In this document: piece after piece, positions 1 through 7,192 of the stretch
Position numbering within the stretch: the stretch's first letter is position 1
Layout of the letters: each line of letters begins with the position of its first letter
From: Balneolaceae bacterium
GTDB lineage: Bacteria; Bacteroidota; Rhodothermia; Balneolales; Balneolaceae
Assembly: GCA_017640665.1 (NCBI GenBank)
Contig: JAEPQE010000001.1
Coordinates: forward strand, 1 to 64,000
Reading direction: 5' to 3'
Length of the DNA: 64,000 bases
Notes under the pieces: generated by a model
What the model saw: the letters and a program-made list of their open reading frames with translations, nothing else
Databases searched by the model: none
Told to the model about the DNA's origin: nothing
Program-made: the position numbers and the translations under genes

Positions 1-190
1 ACTCTCATTCAAAAGAATTTCCGAGCTCTCGCTCGCACAAACAATCTGTCTATTGCTTCTCAATATATTCAAAGAACTTGCCTTTCAGAGATAAAAAAAG
101 CTGATCAAAACTTATGTTTTTAACCAGCAATTTCATTTCCTCGAAAGGATTACAAAGGTACGGCAAAGAGAGGGTTTATAGCAAGTTTAA
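1..190 (-). promoter_or_regulatory. rRNA operon promoter and 16S leader (leftward)
   Basis: Read on the minus strand, TACCTTTG (160-153) fits the Bacteroidota -7 box TANNTTTG. TTG at 184-182 fits the -33 box with a 21-nt spacer. Downstream comes a leader with GTTCTTTGAATATATTG (77-61), a boxA-like phrase typical of 16S leaders in this phylum. The minus strand reaches the window edge as GAATGAGAGT, which matches the bases just before and at the start of 16S rRNA (AGAGTTTGATC). The 16S gene itself would lie outside the window, so its presence is inferred. No protein gene is seen in 1-245. Confidence 0.65.
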
Positions 191-245
191 TTTGAAAGAA
201 TTTTGTCTTTTTTGACTAAAAATTTCGTGCAAATTCTCTAAACCA

Positions 246-986
246 TTAATAGGCTCGGTTTACCTCGGGGTCTTCTTCAAAATCTTTGAATAGCTTAACT
301 CCGAGATACATAAGAGGAGTGTCAAAAAGAGCAAAAAAGAACTTGAACAGATAGGAGTTCATAATGAGAATAATGACTGCTGCCACACTATTAATATTAT
401 CTCCCAAATTTCCGGCAACATATAGAATAGTAATAATTGCTGTTGAGTCTATTAACTGACTAAACATCGTGGATCCATTATTCCTCAACCAAAGATGTTT
501 ACCATTGGTTTTCTTTTTCCAAAAATGGAACAGGCGAACATCCACACTTTGGGCTATTAAATATGCGATCATACTCGCAATCACATTACCAACCATAAAC
601 TCGTAAACCCCTTCAAATAAGTCGAGTCCTCCGCTCACACCTAATGAATTTGGAAGCCAGTGATTAACCGACATCAGAAAAAGCATAAAAAAATTCATCG
701 AGAAACCAATCCAAACCACAAGTTGTGCTTTCTTTCTTCCGAAAAGTTCGGAAATTAAATCCGTAGCCAGGAAGGTAAAAGGGTATGCAATCAATCCGGC
801 GGGTACACTCATTGTATAATGTGCTCCGTTTCGAACCAGCTCCGGTGTGATTGCCTGTAACCAACCGGGTAAATCCATTTCAAAAATTGTTACGAACTTA
901 GTAGTTCCTATCACATTACCTAGAACAAGGGAAGTAAGAAAGACCCCTGTTAATGTGAGAAAAAGTGCATCTCTTTTATGATTCAT
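246..986 (-). CDS. queuosine precursor transporter (VUT/YhhQ family)
   Basis: A 246-residue integral membrane protein with about six hydrophobic segments. It opens with a short basic stretch, then a segment around LTSLVLGNVIGTTKF, which resembles the start of YhhQ/VUT proteins. An internal LIAYPFTFLATDLISELFGRKKA stretch (shown here only as its position, about residues 65-87) is the most diagnostic part, with the conserved acidic T-D-x-x-x-E-x-x-G-R-K pattern. The family imports precursors of the tRNA modification queuosine such as preQ0 or preQ1. The gene lies between the rRNA promoter and the divergent TetR-like gene. No queuosine biosynthesis gene or preQ1 riboswitch was recognised nearby, so the exact substrate is inferred from the family. 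Confidence 0.85.
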   Translation of the reverse strand: MNHKRDALFLTLTGVFLTSLVLGNVIGTTKFVTIFEMDLPGWLQAITPELVRNGAHYTMSVPAGLIAYPFTFLATDLISELFGRKKAQLVVWIGFSMNFFMLFLMSVNHWLPNSLGVSGGLDLFEGVYEFMVGNVIASMIAYLIAQSVDVRLFHFWKKKTNGKHLWLRNNGSTMFSQLIDSTAIITILYVAGNLGDNINSVAAVIILIMNSYLFKFFFALFDTPLMYLGVKLFKDFEEDPEVNRAY

Positions 987-1054
987 CAGTATACAGTTGC
1001 GGTTTTTAGAAGTGCTTCAATTAACGAACAGTTTGAAACAAAAGCACATAAAAT

Positions 1055-1071
1055 TAGTTCAGAACGAACTA
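1055..1071. promoter_or_regulatory. candidate TetR-type operator
   Basis: TAGTTC and GAACTA form a perfect inverted repeat with a 5-nt centre, in the 103-bp gap between the divergent transporter and TetR-like genes. It lies about 40 bp before the ATG of the regulator. Its position and symmetry suit autoregulation, but no further copy was found in the window. Confidence 0.35.
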
Positions 1072-1110
1072 GACTATATTTAGGTTTGTTTGCCTGTAAA
1101 ACTATTCATT

Positions 1111-1827
1111 ATGACTGCAGAAAAAATTAATTCTAAAATCGAAATTACCTGGAAGGCCGTTGAGCTTTTCGAAACAAAGGGAAAGGTTTCTATTCCTGAT
1201 CTGGTTGATGCTACGGGTATGACGGCTACTGAAATCTACTCCTTCTTCTCTAATAAGAAGGCTATTTTATCTTTCTACTATCCTGCCTTAGTATATCAAT
1301 ACTGGGCAATGATTGAAGAGATTGATGGCTTTGAAGATTATTCTCTTAGTGAGAAACTCTCAAATTTCATTTACACACTTTTCGATATGATGAGTGAGAA
1401 TAAGGAATTCGTAACAGAGACCTTTGATAAACACGTTTTCCATAAAGGTTCGAGCTCGGAATTCCATAAAGAAGTAACTTCCCTTTTTAAAGATTTCCTC
1501 ACTTCAGATGGAGAGATTGCTGTGAGCGCCGGTTTTTTTATGAAGGATTATTTCTATTCCCTCCTTACCTCTCAATATTTGTTTCTGATTAATTTTTGGA
1601 GGAAGGATGAATCAGATGGAAAAGAACGAACACTTGCCCTTTCCGATAAACTAACCTCTTTACTTGAGGAAGCAGTCTACAACAAAACACTTGATAAAAC
1701 CTTCGACCTTGCGAAATATGTTTTTGGCTCGGTTGGAGTTGGAAAAGACATCCCATTTATTGGGGATTGTCTCACGGATTTATTTAGTGAAAAAGAAGAA
1801 GTAAAAAAGGACGATAACGATGAGTGA
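1111..1827 (+). CDS. TetR/AcrR-like transcriptional regulator
   Basis: About 238 residues from the ATG at 1111. The reading frame opens upstream at a TTG (1090), but MTAEKINSKIEITWKAVELF is the expected beginning of a TetR helix 1. The N-terminal 50 residues hold a TetR-type helix-turn-helix: VSIPDLVDATGMTATEIYSFF, then the typical NKKAIL stretch. The rest is alpha-helical and unlike other families I know, as usual for the ligand-binding part of TetR proteins. The last 8 bases overlap the start of the ABC1 kinase gene, so the two are probably co-translated. The C-terminus is very charged (SEKEEVKKDDNDE). The ligand is unknown. The inverted repeat at 1055-1071 may be its own operator. Confidence 0.75.
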   Translation: MTAEKINSKIEITWKAVELFETKGKVSIPDLVDATGMTATEIYSFFSNKKAILSFYYPALVYQYWAMIEEIDGFEDYSLSEKLSNFIYTLFDMMSENKEFVTETFDKHVFHKGSSSEFHKEVTSLFKDFLTSDGEIAVSAGFFMKDYFYSLLTSQYLFLINFWRKDESDGKERTLALSDKLTSLLEEAVYNKTLDKTFDLAKYVFGSVGVGKDIPFIGDCLTDLFSEKEEVKKDDNDE

Positions 1828-3145
1828 TTTTCCATCATCAAAATTTGAGCGAAGTAAAATTATCGCCAAAACAGGAATTAAAGTTGGTACGAATTACGCT
1901 CAGCGTTACATCAAAAAAAAGATGGGCACTGATGGCGGAGAGGACAAAGAATTCCATACCAATAACGCGAAGGAAGTATTTAAAGAATTTACCAAACTCC
2001 GTGGAACCGCATTGAAGATTGCTCAGGGTATGAGCATGGATCAGGGTTTTCTTCCCGAAGAATTTGCAGAAGTGATGAGTCAGGCTCAATATTCAGTTCC
2101 TCCTATTAATAAGGCGCTTGTGCGGACGATTATTAAGCGTGAACTTGGAGATTACCCGGAGAAGCTTTTTGCCAAGTTTGAACCAGAAGCTTTTGCTGCG
2201 GCCTCGATCGGACAAGTTCACCGGGCAGAGCTTAAAGATGGACGGAAAGTAGCTGTTAAAATCCAGTACCCGAATGTGCGTGAGACCATCAATTCCGACA
2301 TGGCAGTTGCAAAATCTCTGGCAAAGCGAATCATCAAAAAGGGACAGGATATCGATCCTTATTTCAACGAGATTAAGAACACCTTGATGGAGGAAACAGA
2401 CTACCATCATGAAGGGTCGCAGATTGATCAGTTCCGAAGGCGATTTGGCAATGATGAAATCATTATTCCCGAGTGGGTTCAGGAGTTCTCTACTGAAAAG
2501 GTATTGTGCATGAGTTTTGTAAACGGTCGTCATCTTGGAGATTTCTTAAAAGAGAATCCAAGCCAGGAGGAACGAAACCATTTCGGACAGTTAATATGGG
2601 ATTTCTTCCATGAGGAAATCCGGGTTGGTGGCTATGTGCATGCCGACACTCATCCCGGGAATTTTCTTTTTACTTATGATGGGCAATTGGGAGTCATTGA
2701 TTTCGGCTGTGTGAAGTTATTTCCCGATGAGTTTTTCACCAATTATCTAAAACTTCTCCCTACCCATCTTGCCAACAATCAGGATGCCATTCGTGATTTA
2801 TACATTAAGCTGGATGTCATAAATCCTGATGCTAAAGAACAAGGCCGGGAAACCGAATACTATAACTTTGCCCGAAATTATGGCATCATGTTTTCCAAGC
2901 CTTACAAATATGATGTATTTGATTTCAGCGACCCTAAGTTTGATGCAGAAATTCGCCATTTTACGAAAGAAGCTCCGTTATCAAATGAGCTTCGGGGATC
3001 TAAGCATTTCTTGTACACCAGCCGGGTTCACACAGGTTTATATAGCATGTTGATCAAACTGGGTGCTCAGATTGATACTACGGGAGCAAAAGTAATTCTT
3101 AGTGAATTACTAGACATGGAATTTGCTGAGTATGCCGAGGCCTGA
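1820..3145 (+). CDS. ABC1/UbiB-like (AarF/ADCK) kinase
   Basis: A 441-residue atypical kinase of the UbiB/ADCK family. Visible hallmarks are the KxGQ-like motif ALKIAQG (64-70), the Ala-rich loop AAASIGQVHRA (126-136), the ATP-binding lysine in VAVKIQYP (Lys147), the catalytic loop HADTHPGNF (274-282) and the metal-binding VIDFG (292-296). In KIAQG the usual Gly of KxGQ is Ala, a mild deviation. Members support ubiquinone or menaquinone-linked lipid metabolism and are often ATPases, not protein kinases. No long C-terminal membrane segment is obvious. The start overlaps the TetR-like gene by 8 bases, and the stop abuts the convergent histidine kinase stop with no intervening base. The substrate cannot be told from sequence. 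Confidence 0.85.
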   Translation: MSDFPSSKFERSKIIAKTGIKVGTNYAQRYIKKKMGTDGGEDKEFHTNNAKEVFKEFTKLRGTALKIAQGMSMDQGFLPEEFAEVMSQAQYSVPPINKALVRTIIKRELGDYPEKLFAKFEPEAFAAASIGQVHRAELKDGRKVAVKIQYPNVRETINSDMAVAKSLAKRIIKKGQDIDPYFNEIKNTLMEETDYHHEGSQIDQFRRRFGNDEIIIPEWVQEFSTEKVLCMSFVNGRHLGDFLKENPSQEERNHFGQLIWDFFHEEIRVGGYVHADTHPGNFLFTYDGQLGVIDFGCVKLFPDEFFTNYLKLLPTHLANNQDAIRDLYIKLDVINPDAKEQGRETEYYNFARNYGIMFSKPYKYDVFDFSDPKFDAEIRHFTKEAPLSNELRGSKHFLYTSRVHTGLYSMLIKLGAQIDTTGAKVILSELLDMEFAEYAEA

Positions 3146-4876
3146 TCATATAAACTTGCCCAGCGTCTCTTTGAGTTCTTCTTTGGTAACCGGCTTACTT
3201 AGATATCCATCAATTCCTGCGTCTTCGTATTTCTTTTGATCTGTAATCATGGCGTTAGCTGTAATAGCAATAATCACTGGCTTTCTTCTCACTTTAAAAT
3301 GATTTGAGATTAATTCGGAAGCTTCCAACCCGTCCATTACCGGCATTTGAATATCCATTAAAATTACATCGTACCATTTCTCTTTTATTTTCTGAAGAGC
3401 TTCCTCCCCGTGATTTGCGATTTCGATGGATTCCAGGCCTAAACTTTCCAGCATTTTTTTTATCACAACCTGATTGATCTTCACATCTTCCGCGATCAAA
3501 ATATTAATGTCGGCTAAGGGCTTCTCTTTTAATTGTGAATCTGTTTGTTTCGCCTCGCTTTTATTACTCGGTTTAAACGGTAGTTCAAAGAAAAAAGTTG
3601 AACCAACTCCTCTTTGCGAGGTGAATCCAATTTCGCCCCCCATCAATGTGATCAGATTTTTAGAAATAGAAAGTCCAAGCCCGGTTCCTTCAATATTTGA
3701 GTCTTCACTTCCTTTAAAGAATTTGCTGAATAATTTTTCCTGTCCTTCTTTTGAAATCCCCCTCCCTGTATCATTCACACTAAATTTAACAACCACTTTC
3801 TGCTCTGTTGAGGAAACCAGTTCAGAACGAATTTCGATCTCCCCCTTTTCAGTAAACTTAATTGCATTATTGATGAGATTTAGAAGTACCTGCCGAAATC
3901 GAAGTGCATCTCCAACAAGAAATTCGGGAATCTTCTGATCGTGGATTATGCTCAACTCAACATCAAACTCTTTCTTAGCTAATCGAGGCCTAACAATCTC
4001 TACCAGTTTCTTAACTTCGTGTTCGATATCTATTTCGGTTGACTGAATAACCAGTTTTCCGCTCTCAATAAGACTTACATCCAGAATATCGCTTATTAAA
4101 CCGTGTAGTAACTCGCTACTGTATGTAAGGTTCTCAATTAATGGCTTTTGGTCTTCTACAAGTTCTGTTTCTTTTAATAATTGTGATATTCCCACAATGC
4201 CATTCAGAGGGGTTCTCATCTCATGACTGATTGTCGCAAGAAAGTCTGATTTTGCTTTGTCTGCAGATAGGGCTTTTTCTTTTTCGATTTCTAAATCTTC
4301 AATGGAACTTCTAAGCCTCTTTCTATCTAAATTATATTCCTTTTTGAATAGGTATAAAGCCATTCCTACAGAAACAAGGCAAATAAAACCCGCAATTCCA
4401 AAGTCTCTTATCCTGTCAAATTCATCCATGTAATTATCTGCGAGCACTAATCCTGAAAGTTCCAGACCATAATAAGTTCCTACAAGAAATAAACTAATGA
4501 TTATATATATGAGAAAAGCAGGAAGAGGTAATACTAATAAACCGGATACAAAGATCATCAGGAGCATAATTAAAATTACTCCGGTAATTCCACCGGCTGG
4601 CAACCATGTATAGGCTACGATTATGAATGCAAGCACATAATAAATGGTAGCCAGGATATTGAGTGAAACACCTCTGTTAAAGGCTACTAACAATCCGGAG
4701 TAAATAACAAAACAAATTGCGTAGGTAACCTTAATTTGAATAGTATAATCTGCAAGTAATGCTATTGCCAACCATATCCCAAATACAGCTACTGTTATCC
4801 AAAGGGTGACTTTGAATAATTTATATTCTACATCGGTCTTTTCACCGAAGGAAGGAATCTGGGACTGGTTGCTCAT
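3146..4876 (-). CDS. hybrid sensor histidine kinase with receiver domain
   Basis: A 576-residue membrane hybrid kinase. Residues 20-175 carry about six hydrophobic helices with almost no extracytoplasmic loops, so it probably senses something in or at the membrane. A short coiled coil (180-210) leads to the HisKA box SHEMRTPLNG with His218. The ATPase domain has N boxes near 334-337, DTGRGIS (369-375) and GTGLGLS (397-403). A receiver domain from about 455 has acidic residues in AED (462-464), phospho-acceptor Asp508 in LMDIQMPVMDG and the conserved Lys of LSKPV near the end. No separate response regulator or Hpt gene lies next to it, so its output partner is unknown. Its stop codon touches that of the ABC1 kinase gene. 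Confidence 0.9.
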   Translation of the reverse strand: MSNQSQIPSFGEKTDVEYKLFKVTLWITVAVFGIWLAIALLADYTIQIKVTYAICFVIYSGLLVAFNRGVSLNILATIYYVLAFIIVAYTWLPAGGITGVILIMLLMIFVSGLLVLPLPAFLIYIIISLFLVGTYYGLELSGLVLADNYMDEFDRIRDFGIAGFICLVSVGMALYLFKKEYNLDRKRLRSSIEDLEIEKEKALSADKAKSDFLATISHEMRTPLNGIVGISQLLKETELVEDQKPLIENLTYSSELLHGLISDILDVSLIESGKLVIQSTEIDIEHEVKKLVEIVRPRLAKKEFDVELSIIHDQKIPEFLVGDALRFRQVLLNLINNAIKFTEKGEIEIRSELVSSTEQKVVVKFSVNDTGRGISKEGQEKLFSKFFKGSEDSNIEGTGLGLSISKNLITLMGGEIGFTSQRGVGSTFFFELPFKPSNKSEAKQTDSQLKEKPLADINILIAEDVKINQVVIKKMLESLGLESIEIANHGEEALQKIKEKWYDVILMDIQMPVMDGLEASELISNHFKVRRKPVIIAITANAMITDQKKYEDAGIDGYLSKPVTKEELKETLGKFI

Positions 4877-4968
4877 CTACTGATGATGACTGAGTTCTGA
4901 TAAATAACTCTTCTAAAGTCTGTCATCTGAGCTTATTAAGCAAATGCTGATATTAATTTAGCAGATAT

Positions 4969-4999
4969 AAAAAAGGTTCCGACAGAGATCGTCGGAACC
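4969..4999 (-). terminator. rho-independent terminator after hflC
   Basis: Perfect 9-bp stem GGTTCCGAC/GTCGGAACC with a 7-nt loop at 4975-4999. On the minus strand it is followed by six T residues (4974-4969). It lies 145 bp past the hflC stop codon. The rest of the 268-bp gap 4877-5144 holds no gene that I can see. Confidence 0.8.
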
Positions 5000-5144
5000 A
5001 GGGGAAATTATACATGCATTAAACAAGCTAAAGATTTAAATCCTACGCTTGTAAAACTTCTATCGCCGCGTAAGGCGAAGTTGTCTCCATAAGTCAGCTT
5101 CTCATCAAGAAATTACTTCGCTTCGTTCGAAAATGTGTTACCTA

Positions 5145-6089
5145 TTAATCAATCGAATTCAGGTATTTATAAAACTCACTATTTGTTGAGATAATCAGTG
5201 AAGTTTCTGAATCGATGGTATTGCGATAAGCTTCCATACTTTTAGTGAAGGAATATAAATCCCTTGCAGCCGAAGTTCGGTTGTAAGCGGCATTATAAAT
5301 AGCAGCCGCCTGCGCATCAGCTCTACCACGAATGGTTTCTGCCTCACGGAATGCTTCCGATTGAATTCGAAGAAGTTCGCGTTCTTTTTCACCATTAATA
5401 CGTGAAGATTCCCCCTGACCTTCTGACCGGAATTTATCCGCGATTCGGTTACGTTCAGAAATCATACGATCATATACGGTACGCCGAACCTCTTCTGCGT
5501 AATTGATTCTTTTGAATCTGAAATCCAGAATCTCGATTCCAAGATCTTCAGCACGCTGATTTGCAAGCTCTACAATCTGATCCTGAATGACACCACGACC
5601 TACTGAAATCGACTGCAAAGAATCTTGTGCGATGTCTGCAATCACTCCTTCCTGAGAAGCTTCCCGATTTGTACTTCGGATCAACTCTACTAAATCATGA
5701 CCTGCAACAGCATTTCGGGTTTCACCATCCAAAATATCATCCAGACGAGATTGAGCACCACGCTCATTTCCAAGTCGTTCAAAGTATTTCAAAGGATCCG
5801 TGATCTGCCATCTGGCGTAGGTATCTACATAAATAAATACTTTATCTTTGGTCGGAACCTGATTCGGGTCTCCATCCCATTCCAGGTATCTCTTCTCGAA
5901 GTAGTTCGCTTTTTGTAAAAACGGGGTTTTAACCTTTAATCCGGGTTCAGTCACAGCTTCCCCTCTTGGCTCTCCAAACTGGGTAATAATAACCTGATTG
6001 GTTTCACTTACTACATACAATGCCTGAGTCGCTATCAAAGCGATGACTCCCAATACAACAAATAGTCCTATTCCTTTAAGTTCTTTCAT
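5145..6089 (-). CDS. hflC: HflC-type SPFH/band-7 membrane protein
   Basis: A 314-residue protein with one N-terminal membrane helix (about residues 5-25) followed by an SPFH/band-7 domain. The opening after the helix, SETNQVIITQFGEPRGEAVTEPGL, is shown here by its position (about 29-52) and its QFGEP and PGL core. A long helical region (about 180-270) carries the RAEDLGIEI and ADAQAAAIYNAAY phrases typical of HflC. In other bacteria HflC and HflK form a large cage around the FtsH protease in the inner membrane and limit its access to substrates. The gene is 11 nt downstream of hflK, in the usual hflK-hflC order, and ends before a clear terminator. FtsH itself is not in the window. Confidence 0.9.
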   Translation of the reverse strand: MKELKGIGLFVVLGVIALIATQALYVVSETNQVIITQFGEPRGEAVTEPGLKVKTPFLQKANYFEKRYLEWDGDPNQVPTKDKVFIYVDTYARWQITDPLKYFERLGNERGAQSRLDDILDGETRNAVAGHDLVELIRSTNREASQEGVIADIAQDSLQSISVGRGVIQDQIVELANQRAEDLGIEILDFRFKRINYAEEVRRTVYDRMISERNRIADKFRSEGQGESSRINGEKERELLRIQSEAFREAETIRGRADAQAAAIYNAAYNRTSAARDLYSFTKSMEAYRNTIDSETSLIISTNSEFYKYLNSID

Positions 6090-6100
6090 TCTTATACCTC

Positions 6101-7099
6101 TTAATTTTGACTATTGTTGGTTCTTCTGGCGCCATCCATCTGCAACTGAAGCAATGGGATTACACTATTCCCGTCTTCGTCAGTAATAATCTTCTGCCCC
6201 ATTTGAGGAAGAATATCTTCCATTGTCTCGAGGAAGATTCTTCTTTTGGTCACTTCCGGAGCTTTGATATACTCGGCATACAAATCGTTGAATCTTGAAA
6301 CCTCACCTTCTGCTCGGTTTACTCGATCTAACGCATAACCTTCAGCCTGCTGAATAGTTTGCTCAGCTTCACCGGCTGCACGGGGAATTACTCGGTTGTA
6401 ATCGGCCCGAGCCTGGTTTATGAGTGTTTCTCGCTGCTGCTGAGCTTCGTTTACTCCATTGAAAGAGGGTTTCACGGGATCTGGCGGATTTGCATCCTGA
6501 AGCACAACCTGCTCAATCTTAATTCCCATTTCGTATTCATCGCTGATACCTTGGAGTACGACTTCCATCTCTGAAGCGACTTCAGCACGGCCGACTGTGA
6601 GCACCTCATTTACCGTTCGATCACCTACAATCTGACGCATGGCCGCTTCCGAAACATCACGAAGAGTTTCGTCTACATTTCGCACTTTGAATAGATAATT
6701 ATATGGATTGTCAATTCTATATTGCACTACCCACTCAACATCTCCCAGGTTCAAATCACCTGTTAGCATAAGTGATTCTCCGCCATATCCTGCCTTACGA
6801 TAGGTAGAGTTTACCCCGGCTGATGTGGTTCGGTATCCGAATTCTTGTTTTAACTGTCGTTGTACGGGTACATATTCAACCTGATCAATAAAAGGGATTT
6901 TAAAATTCAATCCCGGTCTTGCTTCTGATACGTATTTCCCAAAGCGCATAATCACTCCTACTTCTTCAGTTTCTACTGTAAAGAAGGAAGACATAGCGGC
7001 TGCGAATACCAGAAACCCGACAATAATCAGCCGGATATTTTTTGTAATCTTGTCAAACTGCGGAGGCAGATTGAACTCGATATTTGGTTCTTGAGCCAT
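6101..7099 (-). CDS. hflK: HflK-type SPFH/band-7 membrane protein
   Basis: A 332-residue partner of HflC. The first 20 residues are cytoplasmic, followed by a membrane helix (about 22-42) and the SPFH domain starting FTVETEEVGVIMRFGKY. The phrases GLNFKIPFIDQVEYVPVQ and LTGDLNLGDVEWVVQYRI match the HflK signature. The helical part ends with LQLQMDGARRTNNSQN. Unlike the E. coli protein it lacks a long Gly/Pro-rich N-terminal tail. It is the first gene of the hflK-hflC pair, 93 bp after the phosphatase gene on the same strand, so read-through from upstream is possible. Its role as a modulator of FtsH comes from the family. Confidence 0.9.
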   Translation of the reverse strand: MAQEPNIEFNLPPQFDKITKNIRLIIVGFLVFAAAMSSFFTVETEEVGVIMRFGKYVSEARPGLNFKIPFIDQVEYVPVQRQLKQEFGYRTTSAGVNSTYRKAGYGGESLMLTGDLNLGDVEWVVQYRIDNPYNYLFKVRNVDETLRDVSEAAMRQIVGDRTVNEVLTVGRAEVASEMEVVLQGISDEYEMGIKIEQVVLQDANPPDPVKPSFNGVNEAQQQRETLINQARADYNRVIPRAAGEAEQTIQQAEGYALDRVNRAEGEVSRFNDLYAEYIKAPEVTKRRIFLETMEDILPQMGQKIITDEDGNSVIPLLQLQMDGARRTNNSQN

Positions 7100-7192
7100 T
7101 GTTTATTTGTATTCGTTAGTTTGTTTTAACTGAATGTGATAACCCAAACACTACGCCAAATAAGGCGACTGTGCTAAACTGTCAGTAAAGCT

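Noticed and set aside
1090-1110. TTG start adding seven residues to the TetR-like protein
   Set aside because: The ATG at 1111 gives a normal TetR start, and no ribosome-binding site supports the TTG.
2093-2533. 146-codon open frame on the minus strand inside the ABC1 kinase gene
   Set aside because: It is a shadow of a well-supported gene, with no recognisable motif or start signal. The same holds for the other long antisense frames in the permeases, hppA and prs.
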